This document shows positions 1 to 10,015 of a DNA stretch of 64,000 nucleotides, in pieces. The notes beneath the pieces were generated by a model. It saw only the letters and a program-made list of their open reading frames with translations, searched no databases and was not told the DNA's origin. Every line of letters starts with the position of its first letter. Positions within the stretch are counted from its first letter, which is position 1. Source of the stretch: Tricholomella constricta (lineage: Eukaryota; Basidiomycota; Agaricomycetes; Agaricales; Lyophyllaceae); assembly GCA_013368375.1 (NCBI GenBank), contig JAACJP010000055.1, positions 1 to 64,000 on the forward strand, in the 5' to 3' direction. The position numbers and the translations under genes are program-made.

Positions 1-148
1 TGCACCAACAGTCATGCTGCGGTAGCACGCTCACAACCACCACCATCAGCAGCAGCAGCAGGACCAGCCAGTGCCGACCCCTCCACCGCCACCATCGCGG
101 CCGCAGAACATGGTGGGGTGCAACTGCGACCCTAAGCCGGTGGATTAG
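1..148 (+). CDS. 3' end of an unknown gene (partial, cut by window edge)
   Basis: The last exon appears to run from 26 to 148. It follows a good acceptor (ctgcggtag at 17-25) and gives a coherent 40-residue C-terminus: His-rich, then a run of five Gln, a proline run, and a Cys-containing end (MVGCNCDPKPVD) before TAG. The other two frames hold early stops or nonsense. Low-complexity His/Gln/Pro tails are common at the ends of fungal regulatory or membrane proteins, but nothing here identifies a family. The rest of the gene lies outside the window, so function cannot be judged. The main doubt is whether this is a real exon or a chance open frame in GC-rich DNA. Confidence 0.4.
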
Positions 149-601
149 GACGCTCGATGGCGGGGAGGGCGCTGCGGCAGGAGTTCTGAAGGTGCTATTG
201 GAGGGCTGGCACGGCGGGGACGGGGTATGGGGTGTGCAAAGCGGGGGCGAGGATGGAGTGAAGACGACGATGGTGTCGCTGCAACTGAGGGCTCAGACGG
301 GCGCAGGCGGGCGTCTGGTGATGGTGTTTTACCCCTCGGAGGGTGGAGTGCTCGATCCATGGCTTAGCGTCGCGCTCGTGCTTGCACTGTTGCACGTATG
401 TGCTGGAGGGTCTACGGTTGAGGCGTAGGTAGGGATAGGGAGGGACAGGGACAGGGGCAGGGGTAACAGCGGAGAATCAGCTGTCGACATCCGAAATTTT
501 GCTTCCAGAGCGCTGGTGTCTGCCTCTGTGTCTGCGGTGTCCATATTATCAGAACACTGTAAATATATATGGCATACCACTGATTACAAGAATATTTGAG
601 G

Positions 602-632
602 TGCGCGGCGCCCTCAGTGAGGGCGCCGCGCA
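602..632. repeat. 31-bp perfect palindrome (15-bp arms, 1-nt centre)
   Basis: Left arm tgcgcggcgccctca (602-616), single centre base G (617), right arm tgagggcgccgcgca (618-632). The arms are exact reverse complements and very GC-rich, so a stable stem is expected in single strands or RNA. It lies about 450 bp after the end of the partial gene at the window edge. It could be the tip of a small inverted-repeat element, but no matching outer repeat is seen. Confidence 0.8.
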
Positions 633-1529
633 AGATGAGGATAAAAGCTCGGAGCACTCAAATAACTAGTAAATTGGGAGGGTATTCAATTGCATAGTAT
701 GTAGTACAAATGTATTGTTTTAGTACAGAAGACCTCTAGACTAGAAGGAGCACCCACAGTCAATGGTGTTTAGTGGTAGTGGTTGGAAGAAAATAAAATA
801 AAAAGCCGGTCTCGGTGGTCATTTTCATGCCCCCCACAACATGTTTTCTATTCCACCAAAAGAGGATTGGACAGCGAGCAGAGGGTACTACAGTGACAAG
901 CAATGTTTTGGGCAGTCGAGGCAGTGAGGAAAGGCCGCATGAGCACGACACAGTGCGCGGTGGGCGGGGCAGAATGGCTGGAGGCGGTGGCCGGCAATTG
1001 CCGAGGCGCGCTCCCGCCGTGTCAGAAAGATCCCTGACGCCTTTCGACAGTTCATCCGCGCCACGTCCAGAAATTTCAGGACGAGGGCGGATCCAAATTG
1101 CGCAGCGCGCGCACAAATTTTTATGGGTGGCGCACTTGTAGTAAATATTTGAGAAATTGAAAACCGCCCGGAACGGAGTTTCAGCACAGCCACATCAGCC
1201 ATCCGCCCGAACCCCCCAGACAGAATTGTCCATAGCTCACTCAATTCTTCACCGATTTTCGTAAGAAAAAGTGCGCGGGCCATCGATTGCATATACAAAC
1301 ATCCTCCGATACCAGGACCTCGGATGTGGAAGCGTTGAAGACACTCAAAAGCGTACTTTCCCACGTTTTTGGCCCTCTTTTCGGTGGTCCATAGCACCAC
1401 CGAGAATACATATCTCGTCAAAGTGATTAGTGCGCGGGCTAGAGGACATGTAAAAGTATATATTTTACTGTTGGACCGACCCCAATTGCTTGTTTCAATC
1501 ATGAGAAAAATCGGGTCCAAAATCTGAAT

Positions 1530-1548
1530 GGATAACGGCCCGTTATCC
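1530..1548. repeat. 19-bp palindrome GGATAACGG-C-CCGTTATCC
   Basis: Two 9-bp arms are exact reverse complements around one central C. It sits at the upstream end of a 220-codon open frame on the minus strand that has no known domain. Palindromes of this kind are typical of the ends or centres of non-autonomous DNA elements, but I cannot see a target-site duplication to support that. Confidence 0.6.
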
Positions 1549-1699
1549 ACTCCGCCATTTACTAGGGTTCATTGGTACATATATAACCTCTATATTGCAC
1601 CCCTAACTTCCCCAAAATTTTGATTTTTGTATATAAGAGTACTCTTATATTGGACGGTATAATGCGCGATTAAAGACGCGCGGGGCCCATAACCTGTTG

Positions 1700-1863
1700 A
1701 CCTAGGACGCGTGTAGCGAAGCTCAGTGTCAGAGAATGATAGTAGACAGCTTTGTATTACCTAGGACGCGTGTAGCGAACTAGTATATGGTAAGTATAAG
1801 TAAATAATAGGTATGGAGTGAGGAATACGTACGCTCAGTGTCAGAGAATGATAGTAGACAGCT
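1700..1863. repeat. Two interleaved direct-repeat pairs
   Basis: A 21-bp unit beginning acctaggacgcg occurs at 1700-1720 and 1759-1779. A 31-bp unit beginning gctcagtgtcag occurs at 1721-1751 and again at 1833-1863. The order A-B-A-spacer-B points to a duplicated A+B block with an insertion between the second copies, or a small mobile-element footprint. Copies are exact, so the event is recent. Confidence 0.75.
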
Positions 1864-2282
1864 GAGGTACGTATGTGGACGAGGACGCGATGAAGTGGAC
1901 GAGTCACGTGGTAGTCACATGGAACAGTCATGGAGGAGATGATATGTCCAACAACAATCAGTATAGCATGAGGGGCTGAAAAAGTCCATGAAAGGCACCT
2001 TGCTCCGTTGAATTGAGTACCGCGGTTGAGAACATAGAGGAAGCAAATGCTCCATATCGCGTCATGAATGCATGAACTTTGACGACAAGTGGGACTTTCT
2101 GCAGTTCTCCATGCGATACTAAATGATAATGAGATCGGCATGGTCTAATTCAGAGGAAACGAAAAAGAAATGAACCAATCAAGCAAAAGAGATCGTAACG
2201 GATTTTGCAGGTGTCAATTTTGAAAGTTGATATCAATTATCATCGCACGTGACGTCGACTGCCCTGGACGTCGACGGCGACG

Positions 2283-4283
2283 ATGGACTCGGAGGCGCAG
2301 AACGAGGAGCAGAGCCCGTCGTCGCTGATATCTCTCGCAGTGCACACGACATCCAAGATTCTGCAGCAATACAACCTGCAATTCGCCTTTACAGGCGCCG
2401 TCGCATCCCACATCTACGGCGAGGCGCTTTCCCTTCCCGAGGTATGTCCCATCCATCTAGATCTATCCACACTCTGACATCTTTTCACTATTAAATTTAC
2501 AGCGAATCCAAATCCTTCTCTTCTCTCCGGATCCGGATCCATGGCCAGGAACCTCCATCGACATCCCCAAGTTCAAAGAAACCCTCGCGCAGGACCACCC
2601 CGAGCATTTTATCTCCTTCCCCCACCGCCGCCTCCACTTCCACTTCCACTCCCACTCCCTCCCATACCCCGCCCCCAGCTCTCTCGAAGTCGTATTCACC
2701 GCCCATCTTTCCCATTCCCCTTCCGTGCCCCACATCCACATCCACACCCTCACTATCGATACTATCAACACCCTCCCCCTCGTGCCCTACCCCATCCTCC
2801 TCCTCCACGAGCTCCAAACATGGGACTCCCTCCCCGCCGCTTCCGCCTCCGCGCTCCAAGCTACACGCGGCAAATCCGTGCTGCACATGCTCAGCGTCTT
2901 CCGGCGACGCACAGATTGGGAATGGGAGCACCACGACGACCTGGCGATGTTCGACGCGCGTCTGCACACCGCGTCCGAGGCACGTGCAGCGCGCTTCTTT
3001 GCTGCCCATCCGAGTTTTAGGAAGGAGTGGCAGCGCTTGGGGTTGATGCCGCATCGGCGGCGCCTTGAAGCTCAGACAGAGGAGGAGGGGGAGGGGGAGG
3101 GCCTGGTGCAGCTGGCGCGGGCGCTAACGATCACTGAGAAGGTCAAGAACGGTATCGTCAACAAATCGGTCCCCTTTGCAGCACCAAGTAGTAGTAGTAT
3201 TAACAATACAGCAACGTTAAGACCCGCCAAACTCTCGCGCATGCAGATCCGGCGCCTCGCCGCGCGCACAGCGGTCGACATCCTGGCCGCACACGGCTTC
3301 CCCTGCGCCATCTTCGGCAGCATGGCCTGCAAACTCTACGGCAACCCCCGCGTCCCCAATGTACGTCCCCCCTCCCCCATCTTCCCTTCTTCCCTGTATG
3401 TCTCCCCATGTCATGCACTGACCCTCTCCCCTCACCGCAGGACGTCGACATCCTCGTACTTCCCCCACCCCCCTCCTCCTCCTCCTCCTCTGCCGCCTCC
3501 TCCCCACCCGCCTCCTCCCCACCCGCCCCGCCAACCCAAGAATCCCTCAAACTCCTCCTCTTAACCGCCGCCCCGCACCACTTCACGCTCAAACCCGCCC
3601 GGGACCCGGCCGCATCCTACCGCGTGCTCTGGTTCCTCCCCACACCCAACACACCCCCCACCCCGCACCGCGCGTGCAAAGTCGACGTTCTATTGCCTGG
3701 TGTGATGGGGTTGCCGGATCTGTCGGTGCGCGAGGGGCAGGGGCAGGGGGAGGGGGTGGTTTGGCGCCGGGCGTGGGCTGGCCCTGGACCCGGACTTGGA
3801 GGAGGACTTGGATTTGGAGGAGGACTTGGATTTGGAGGAGGACTTGGAGGAGGACTTGGAGGAGGACTTGGAGGAGGACCTGGACCCGGAGCAGGAGCAG
3901 GAACAGGAGCAGGAGCAGGAGAGCAAGGGGACGGGGACGGAATGGGGCTCCTGCCCGTCCTCCCCTTCCACGTGCTGCTCCTGCAGAAGCTCCAAGCGTG
4001 GGACGACCACCGGCGCGCGGCCGAGGCGCGGAACGCGCTCAAGGCGCCTGTGGACGTACAGGACCTGGAGTGGATGCTTAGCGTCGGGGCGGGGCGGTTT
4101 TTAAGGGGGGGTAGGGGTGGAAGGGGAAGGGGAAGGGACTGGAGCTGGGACGCGGTGTGGGGGGACCGCGGGGTGTTCGAGGTTGAATTTGAGAGGCGCT
4201 CGAGGGAGAGGGTGTTTGCGTTTTGTGAGGCTGAGCCTGCGTGGAAAGGGGTGTGGGCTCGGCTGGGGTTTGTGGTGCCGTAG
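2283..4283 (+). CDS. Protein with two nucleotidyltransferase-like domains
   Basis: Three exons (2283-2441, 2503-3360, 3441-4283) join in phase 0 to give 619 residues. The second half carries a recognisable nucleotidyltransferase-fold signature: a GS motif (FGSMACKLYGNP, about residues 326-337) followed across the second intron by DVDILV, the usual pair of metal-binding Asp. The first half begins with a similar but degenerate block (FTGAVASHIYGEAL) without the Asp pair. The protein therefore looks like a tandem duplication in which only the second copy keeps the catalytic signature. Between the motif and the C-terminus, a Gly/Leu-rich minisatellite (about 3796-3890) expands the protein. The fold is used by enzymes that transfer nucleotides to proteins, RNA or small molecules, but the substrate cannot be told here. 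Family assignment rests on motifs alone. The start ATG precedes a short acidic leader and is the first in frame. Confidence 0.75.
3796..3950 (+). repeat. In-gene 12-bp minisatellite encoding Gly-Leu repeats
   Basis: Tandem units close to ggaggacttgga run through the third exon, followed by a related ggagcaggagca stretch. In the coding frame they read as GLGGG/GAGAG. All three forward frames are free of stops across the array (Gly-Leu, Glu-Asp-Leu and Arg-Thr-Trp), so length changes that break the phase would still be translated for a while. Confidence 0.8.
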
Positions 4284-4729
4284 TACGTGCGTGCGTGCGT
4301 GCGTGCGTTTGATTTTTATCTTTTTTTTCGACGTTTGCGGTGGATGGATGGAATTTGGATATTTAGGGTTGATGGAATTGGACTTTGTGTTCTGCAGCGT
4401 TCGTGGTGTCCCAAGCGCGTGAAGCGCGTTGTGTGAAGCCTGGCAGCGCGTCCGGAGCAGAGGATCGCACGATCAGGGTCAATTCAAGGAGCGAACTGCA
4501 GCGTTTAGATTTGTAACGTGTAGCCGTGTCTCGGTGTAGAACGGAAGCAATCGTTTGCATTATAACGTCGCCTTGCCGTCGCATTTACGATATCACGATG
4601 AACCGGCCCCCGAACTCAAAGTCGCCTCTAACGCGGCTGCTGGCGGTTGCGAAACAAGTGACGGTAGGACAACGTCATCGCACGGACCCTAATCACGCTT
4701 CGTCAACAACAACAACAACAACAACAACG

Positions 4730-6205
4730 ATGGCGACAGCAGACGGGCTGCCATACTCGCCGCGGTGCATCACCACCCCAACCTCCGTCGTGCACCTCGA
4801 GTACGACCCCGCCTCCCTCCCGCCCATCCCGTCACCAGAATGGACGCGCTTCGTCTGCATCAGCGACACCCACACCCGCAGCTTCCCCGTGCCCCCCGGC
4901 GACGTCCTCCTCCACAGCGGCGACCTTACCAACAGCGGCACGCTCTCCGAGTTCAAGCAGACGATGGACTGGCTCTTTTCGCTCCCCCACAAAGTCAAGA
5001 TGTGCGTGTGTGCGCTGCGCCGGCACCCGCTGTCTCAGGCTCATACCGCATGCTGAAATTGCAATAGCATCATCGCAGGGAACCACGACCTCACGCTGCA
5101 CACCGAGTGGTACGACAAGGAGCACAGCAAGTGGCATAGGACCGGGAAACAGGTGCGTCGTGATCTTTCTCATCCTTCCATCCTTCCGCTCACGTCGACG
5201 GGGCCTTCCTTTTCTCAGGACGTCGCGCCCATCCTCGAGCTGCTCACGGGCCCGCGCGCACAGAAGGCTGGCCTCGTTTACCTGCAAGACTCGTCCCACG
5301 TGTTCACGACCAAACCGGGTGGACGGACATGGAGCGTCTACGGCTCCCCGGTGAGTCGTGGTCGTCGTCGTCGTCGCCACATTTACCGCATAAGCTACTG
5401 ACTAGCAGCTATTAGTGGTCGCCTTATTTTTTCGGCTGGGCATTCAATTACCATCGTGAAGACGGTCAAGGTGCGTCATTACGCCCGCACGAACAATCCC
5501 ACATCGCTGACCTCCTCCTCGATCCCCCCCAGCCCTCGTTGCACAATTCCCAAAGACAGACATCCTGTACGTCCCCCACTCCTCCCCCCTCCCTTTACAA
5601 CCCCACAGCTTTACCCCGCACCCGCACCCCCATCCCAAGTTCACGTTCACGCCTCTCCATCCTCCCATCCTTCCATCATCTCCTCTCCTCTCCCTCCCTC
5701 CCCTTCCCAAGTCCAAGTTTCATACAACCGCCACCCAACCCCCCGCTCACACACAACAAACCACAGACTCACCCACGGCCCCCCCTTGCACATATTCGAC
5801 CGCACCCGCTCCGGGGACGACGTCGGCTGCGCCGCCCTGCGCGCCCGCCTCCCCGTCCTCCGCCCGCGCCTCCACCTCGCGGGGCATATCCACGAGGCCC
5901 GCGGGGCGGCTGTGCACGCTTGGGAGAGGGAGGGGGAGGGGGGTCGGCTGCTGGAGGTGCAGGCGGATGAGTACGGGGACGAGGATGGGGACTCGTCGGA
6001 AGGGGGCGTCAAAGGTGCGGGTGCGGGTGCGGGTGCGGGCGCGGGCGGCGAGAAAGTAGAGGATTCAGAGATTCTAGAGAGAGAAGAGACGGTGTTCGTG
6101 AACGCGGCGGCATGGCCTGCGGGGCGCCGGGCATGGCGCGGGACGCACAGGGTGCCTTTTGGAGGGCCCGGGTTCCAGGCTGTTGTTGTCGACCTCCGGG
6201 ATTAG
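4730..6205 (+). CDS. Calcineurin-like metallophosphoesterase
   Basis: Six exons (4730-5001, 5068-5152, 5219-5350, 5416-5470, 5533-5566, 5767-6205) sum to 1017 nt, giving 338 residues. The metallophosphoesterase motifs occur in order across the exons: SDTHTR near residue 45, GDL after it, GNHD in exon 2, THGPP at the start of exon 6 and GHIHEARG further on. These are the metal ligands and catalytic His of the fold. The motif GSPWSPYFFGWAFNY resembles the MPPED1/2-type branch, whose members hydrolyse phosphodiesters. A Gly/Ala repeat and an acidic segment interrupt the C-terminal part, probably an unstructured insertion. No signal peptide is visible, so a cytosolic enzyme is expected. An in-frame ATG lies further upstream at 4598, but the start at 4730 follows an ACA-rich leader and matches the conserved N-terminus better. 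The physiological substrate is unknown. Confidence 0.85.
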
Positions 6206-6592
6206 CCATCGCGGTGGGGTTTTGAGGCCTGAGGAACGGTGGCTGGATTGTATGTGTATGGATGGGGGCGCCGCCGGGGAGAAGTGAGAAGTGAGATCTG
6301 ATCAGTGTATGGGAAGAAGTGAGATGTGATCATGAGTGTATGGTTGTAGTGTAATATAAGTTTTCTTTGCATGGATGTGTGATGATGTATCTATGTCGTT
6401 TTCGCTTGCGGTCTAAGTTGCCGGTGAACGGTGAAAAGGTGAAACGGTGAAACGGTGATCCATGGATGGATGGATGGGTGTGGGTGTCCGCAATTTCATA
6501 CTTGTGCTTCGGTCAACGCTGTACCGGGGGGGGTGGGGGTCCAGGGGGGGGCACACACCACAATACATCACACCAGGCCCTGCTACAAGCTC

Positions 6593-6624
<32 letters not shown>

Positions 6625-6862
6625 GAAGCTACACGAAAATGAACTCAGAACAGAAAAGAAAGCGCGGCATACATCATATAATGGGGCTGGCAATGCACCC
6701 GCCAGCGGTATGATAATAAGTAATAACTTATCAGACGCCGAGTCCAGGTTAGCCCACATCTGGATCGCGTCCAACCGATAATATACACGCATGGCCATCG
6801 ATTGTTATCGTTATTACATTTCCATTACGTAGTATATATATAGATAGCGAACCACGCTCGAG
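6206..6862. other. Convergent intergenic region with simple repeats
   Basis: This lies between two convergently transcribed genes. It holds a run of atatac units near 6597-6624, G-rich runs near 6520-6550 and short near-repeats of ggtgaaacggtgaaac near 6430. I see no gene. Confidence 0.6.
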
Positions 6863-9008
6863 TTAGCTGGATTCAAACTCTCGCTTCCCCTCCCCCTCCC
6901 CTTCCACCTCCTTTCCCTCCCCCTCCCCCTCCCCCTCCTTCCCCCACCCCAACCCCCTCCCAAAAACCCTCCCACACGCAGCACAAACCGCCCCCCCCAC
7001 CTTCCTTACCCCCCTCCCGGCCCTATGCACGCCCCACACCAAAAACTGCGCGCCCATGACCATGCCGGCCCCAAAGCACAGGAGCAGGACGCCGGCGGGT
7101 GCGACGTCAAAGGCCACCAAGGCGAGGAAGAGGAGGAGGGCGAGGGAGGCGAGGAAGAGGAGGAGCGCGGGGAGACGCGCGGAGAGGGCGAAGAAGAAGT
7201 AGGAGGCGTAGATGTCGCGTGCGCGCGTCTGTCCGTCCGTGTCCGCAGGGGGGGTGTTAGCATGTTAGCATGTAGCACCTTTGTAACGAGAGGAGAGGAG
7301 AGGAGGGGAAAGGGGGGGAAGGGGGGAAGGGACGCACGATAAAGGTGTGGAGGTCTGCCCAGTTGTAGCGGAGGAGGAACCATGCGTCGGAGGCGATGCC
7401 GAGGCCGGAGGCGATGCTGCTGGCTGCGATGGCGCTGCGCGCGTATGTGTCGACTGCGAAGATGGAGTCGGGGGCGATGGCGAAGACCGCTGTGCTCACG
7501 CTGTGTGTGTGTGTGCAGGTACGTCTTTTACATGAGTATTACTGTATTACTGGTAAAATGAGGCAGGAAAAGAGGGGGACTCACGCGGCTAGTGCAACCA
7601 GCTGAGGTGGGAGGGGGAGGATTAGGATTAGGATTAGTGAAGGAGTCATAGGGAGAGGGAGGGAACAAACACACCAATCCACCAACATACGTCCACTCCA
7701 TCTGTAACCTCACAAACACCCTCTCAAAATCCGAGTCTACACGCGCAGCCCTGAGCTCGCTGTACGTCGTGAAGGACGCCAGCACGCGCTCCGCGCAGCT
7801 CATGCCGTAGTGCCGCGGCACCTCTATCTTCTCCGTTTCCGTGTACTGCGGGAGCAGGGAGGGGGCAAGAATGGCGGAGAGCCATTGCCGGACGCTCCGT
7901 GGGTCGGGCACGGGCGGGGGGTCGTCTGCCTCTTCGTCGCTGGAGTATGGACACGGGCCGTCGTCGATGATAACGATGGGCTCGGGCTCGTCCTCGTCCT
8001 CGTCCTCGTCATCGTCGGTGGAGAGGACCTCGTCCCCAGAGTCGATGGCGTACCCTACAACGCGCGGCCGGCGCCGCCGTCTGAGCCGGGGGGGAACGTC
8101 CAATACCGTGTCTTCTCCGTCTGGCCAGGTGTCGTTTGTGGAGTACGGTGGCGGAGTGAGGACTTGGGATATATTAGTGGCTTGGGACGAGAAAGGTGCA
8201 TCGCATCAGCAGACGAATGACGATCGCGCGACGCGTTGGGGATTGATATACATACAGGACTCGGTGTCCGAGGCGAACCCACTACTCTCCCATCCATCCA
8301 TCTCCGTTATGGACGTGGCCGTGGCCGTGGCTGTCGACGGCGGGCGGACCCTGAGGACGAGGGTGGCCCCGTTCTGCGGCTTCCCGCGGCTTGAGACGGC
8401 GCGTTTCGAGGGGGCCTGGCACTGAAGACGGACTTGGAGCACTTCGGGATCAGGATGAAAGGGTGGGTGTCAGGTAAGATAGGGACAATGGGAATGTATG
8501 AGAAGGTATATCAAAACACACCTGCGCGAGGGTCGTTGTCCTGCCGCTTCAATAGCTCAGCCAGGGAATGGGAGGCAGTGGCAACGAGATTGCGTTTCTT
8601 GGTCTTTTTTTTGCTCTGCGAGCGGTGCCAGACGCGGATGTCGACTCGTGAGTGGGGGTGCGCTTGATGGCTGGGCATAGGATTTGTTGGTAATGAATGA
8701 ACATCATCACAATCAGGAGACGTACAGATAAAAGCGTTCTTTTAGATTGGGATTCTGCCCGTCGACGCCCATGACTGTTTCGTGGCAGTGGTGCTTGTCG
8801 ACTTCGAGGGTGATGATGGGGCGCCAGGACTTTTCTGGTCGCATGAGGCGCATGCCGTGGGTGCGCACGACTGCGGAAGAGTCGTGAGTCGTGGTGTCAA
8901 GTTGTCTGCGGGGAGATGAACGTACCTGTGAAGCACCATGGTCTGCCGACAATCTGTCAGCGCGCCGACGACGAAAAAGAAAGGGACGACATACTCTGAT
9001 TCAGACAT
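6863..9008 (-). CDS. C2-domain protein with C-terminal membrane segments
   Basis: Nine exons (9008-8995, 8942-8926, 8870-8726, 8670-8522, 8432-8256, 8162-7675, 7601-7585, 7500-7338, 7228-6863) sum to 1536 nt, giving 511 residues. The N-terminal part reads as a C2-like beta-sandwich: a strand like CFTVVRTHGMRL, then RPIITLEVD, then VDIRVWHR and a closing LVLRVRPP. A middle linker is strongly acidic (a DDDEDEDEDE run) and followed by a Cys/Ser-rich stretch. The C-terminal third has two or three hydrophobic segments (VGGLLVALAA; ALLLFLASLALLLFLALVAF; VLLLCFGAGMVMGAQFLVW) and ends in a Glu/Gly-rich tail. C2 domains bind phospholipids or partner proteins, so this is probably a membrane-anchored adaptor. 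Three exons are only 14-17 nt long; the phase agreement supports them, but RNA evidence would settle them. No closer family is recognised. Confidence 0.7.
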
Positions 9009-9254
9009 GAAAGAGTATGCAGTGAGAGGAAGGAGTTGGTCGTCAGCGGCTCAAGGCACGACGAGTTCGGACGTCAAGGTAATCATGTGCCTTGATCTCC
9101 CATCACAACGACGACGAGATCAATTGCTGGGAGTTAGTGGAGTGCAGTGTCTATGTATGGAAAGGATTTACTTCCGTCTGCAATAACCACAGCTGTGCAG
9201 AGATGCCGAGGAGGTGCTTGCAAAACAGCGCGCAATCGAGTGACGTCACACAGA
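9009..9254. promoter_or_regulatory. Short divergent promoter region
   Basis: The C2 protein gene and the small membrane protein gene start back to back with about 246 bp between their ATGs. Both promoters must lie here. I see no canonical TATA or CCAAT box that stands out. Confidence 0.4.
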
Positions 9255-10015
9255 ATGTCGCACTCTCCCTTATGCTACGCGCTACTACTAGTATTCGTCT
9301 CCGCCGTGCCAGCCCAAGTCATAGACTCGAATGACAACGGCAGCCTTGCGCCCCGCATCATCGGTGGCGTCATCGTCGGTGCGTTCTCCTTCTCTCAAAC
9401 CACCTCATCTCTCACCACCCCAATCCAGCCATCTTTGTCCTCTTCGCATTCCTCACCCTATTCCTCGCCGTCCGCCGTCACAACGCACGCCCCGCTTTCA
9501 GCAGGCCCCGCAGCGGGCCCTGGTACAAACCGCGCAGCCATCTGCCCCAACGCGGCGTCCCCGACCCCGACCCCGACCCCGAAGCCCGCCCGCGTCAAGA
9601 GCAGCAGCAGCAACGATACAATCCCGAGTACCCGCCCCCCAGCGCCCCTGCGCCTCCTCCGCCATACAACGCAGTAGTGCCCGTGCCCGTGCTTGTGCGC
9701 CATACCATTTCTGTAGCGAGCTTTCACATCTAACGTTTGCGCGCCATAGCCCCTCGGGCCGCCTCCATCCCCGGACGAAACCTACACCTACGCTGCACCC
9801 GTGAGCGAGCCTTCTTTGCATGACATCAGATTGTGCTGACTGTTGAGCAGCCCCCACCGCCATTGCCGCCTCCGCCCCCGCCCCCGCCGCCTGCACACAC
9901 CGATGTAAGCTTGCTTGCGTCGCCCCGCCATGCGTCTTGTTGAACCTCTCTCCCCACCTCCCCCCACACCACACCCCCGGGTGACCAGGGCAACGGGGGT
10001 GTATTCAGATGTTAG
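9255..10015 (+). CDS. Small single-pass membrane protein with proline-rich tail
   Basis: Five exons (9255-9378, 9429-9673, 9750-9800, 9851-9904, 9989-10015) sum to 501 nt, giving 166 residues. The N-terminus is a clear signal peptide (CYALLLVFVSAVPAQ). A short outer segment with one Asn-X-Ser site (NGS) leads to a single membrane helix (IIGGVIVAIFVLFAFLTLFL) closed by basic residues VRRH. The tail is proline- and glutamine-rich, with PPPY at about residue 121 and a long proline run in exon 4. PPPY-type motifs are known ligands for WW-domain ubiquitin ligases, so the tail may recruit partners at the cytoplasmic face; this is inference. The last exons are short and less certain. No family is recognised beyond this layout. 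Confidence 0.6.

Larger units (their letters stand above)
149..2282. other. Gene-free region with palindromes and direct repeats
   Basis: I find no convincing gene here. The longest frame (1550-888, minus, 220 codons) has no recognisable domain and overlaps a palindrome, so it looks like old repeat DNA. The stretch contains a 31-bp perfect palindrome near 602, a 19-bp near-palindrome at 1530 and two interleaved direct-repeat pairs between 1700 and 1863, all listed separately. The last 100 bp before 2283 should contain the promoter of the next gene. Confidence 0.6.

Noticed and set aside
888..1550. 220-codon minus-strand frame
   Set aside because: No domain, no convincing splice context, overlaps a palindrome and repeat-like DNA. 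More likely a chance frame in an old repeat.
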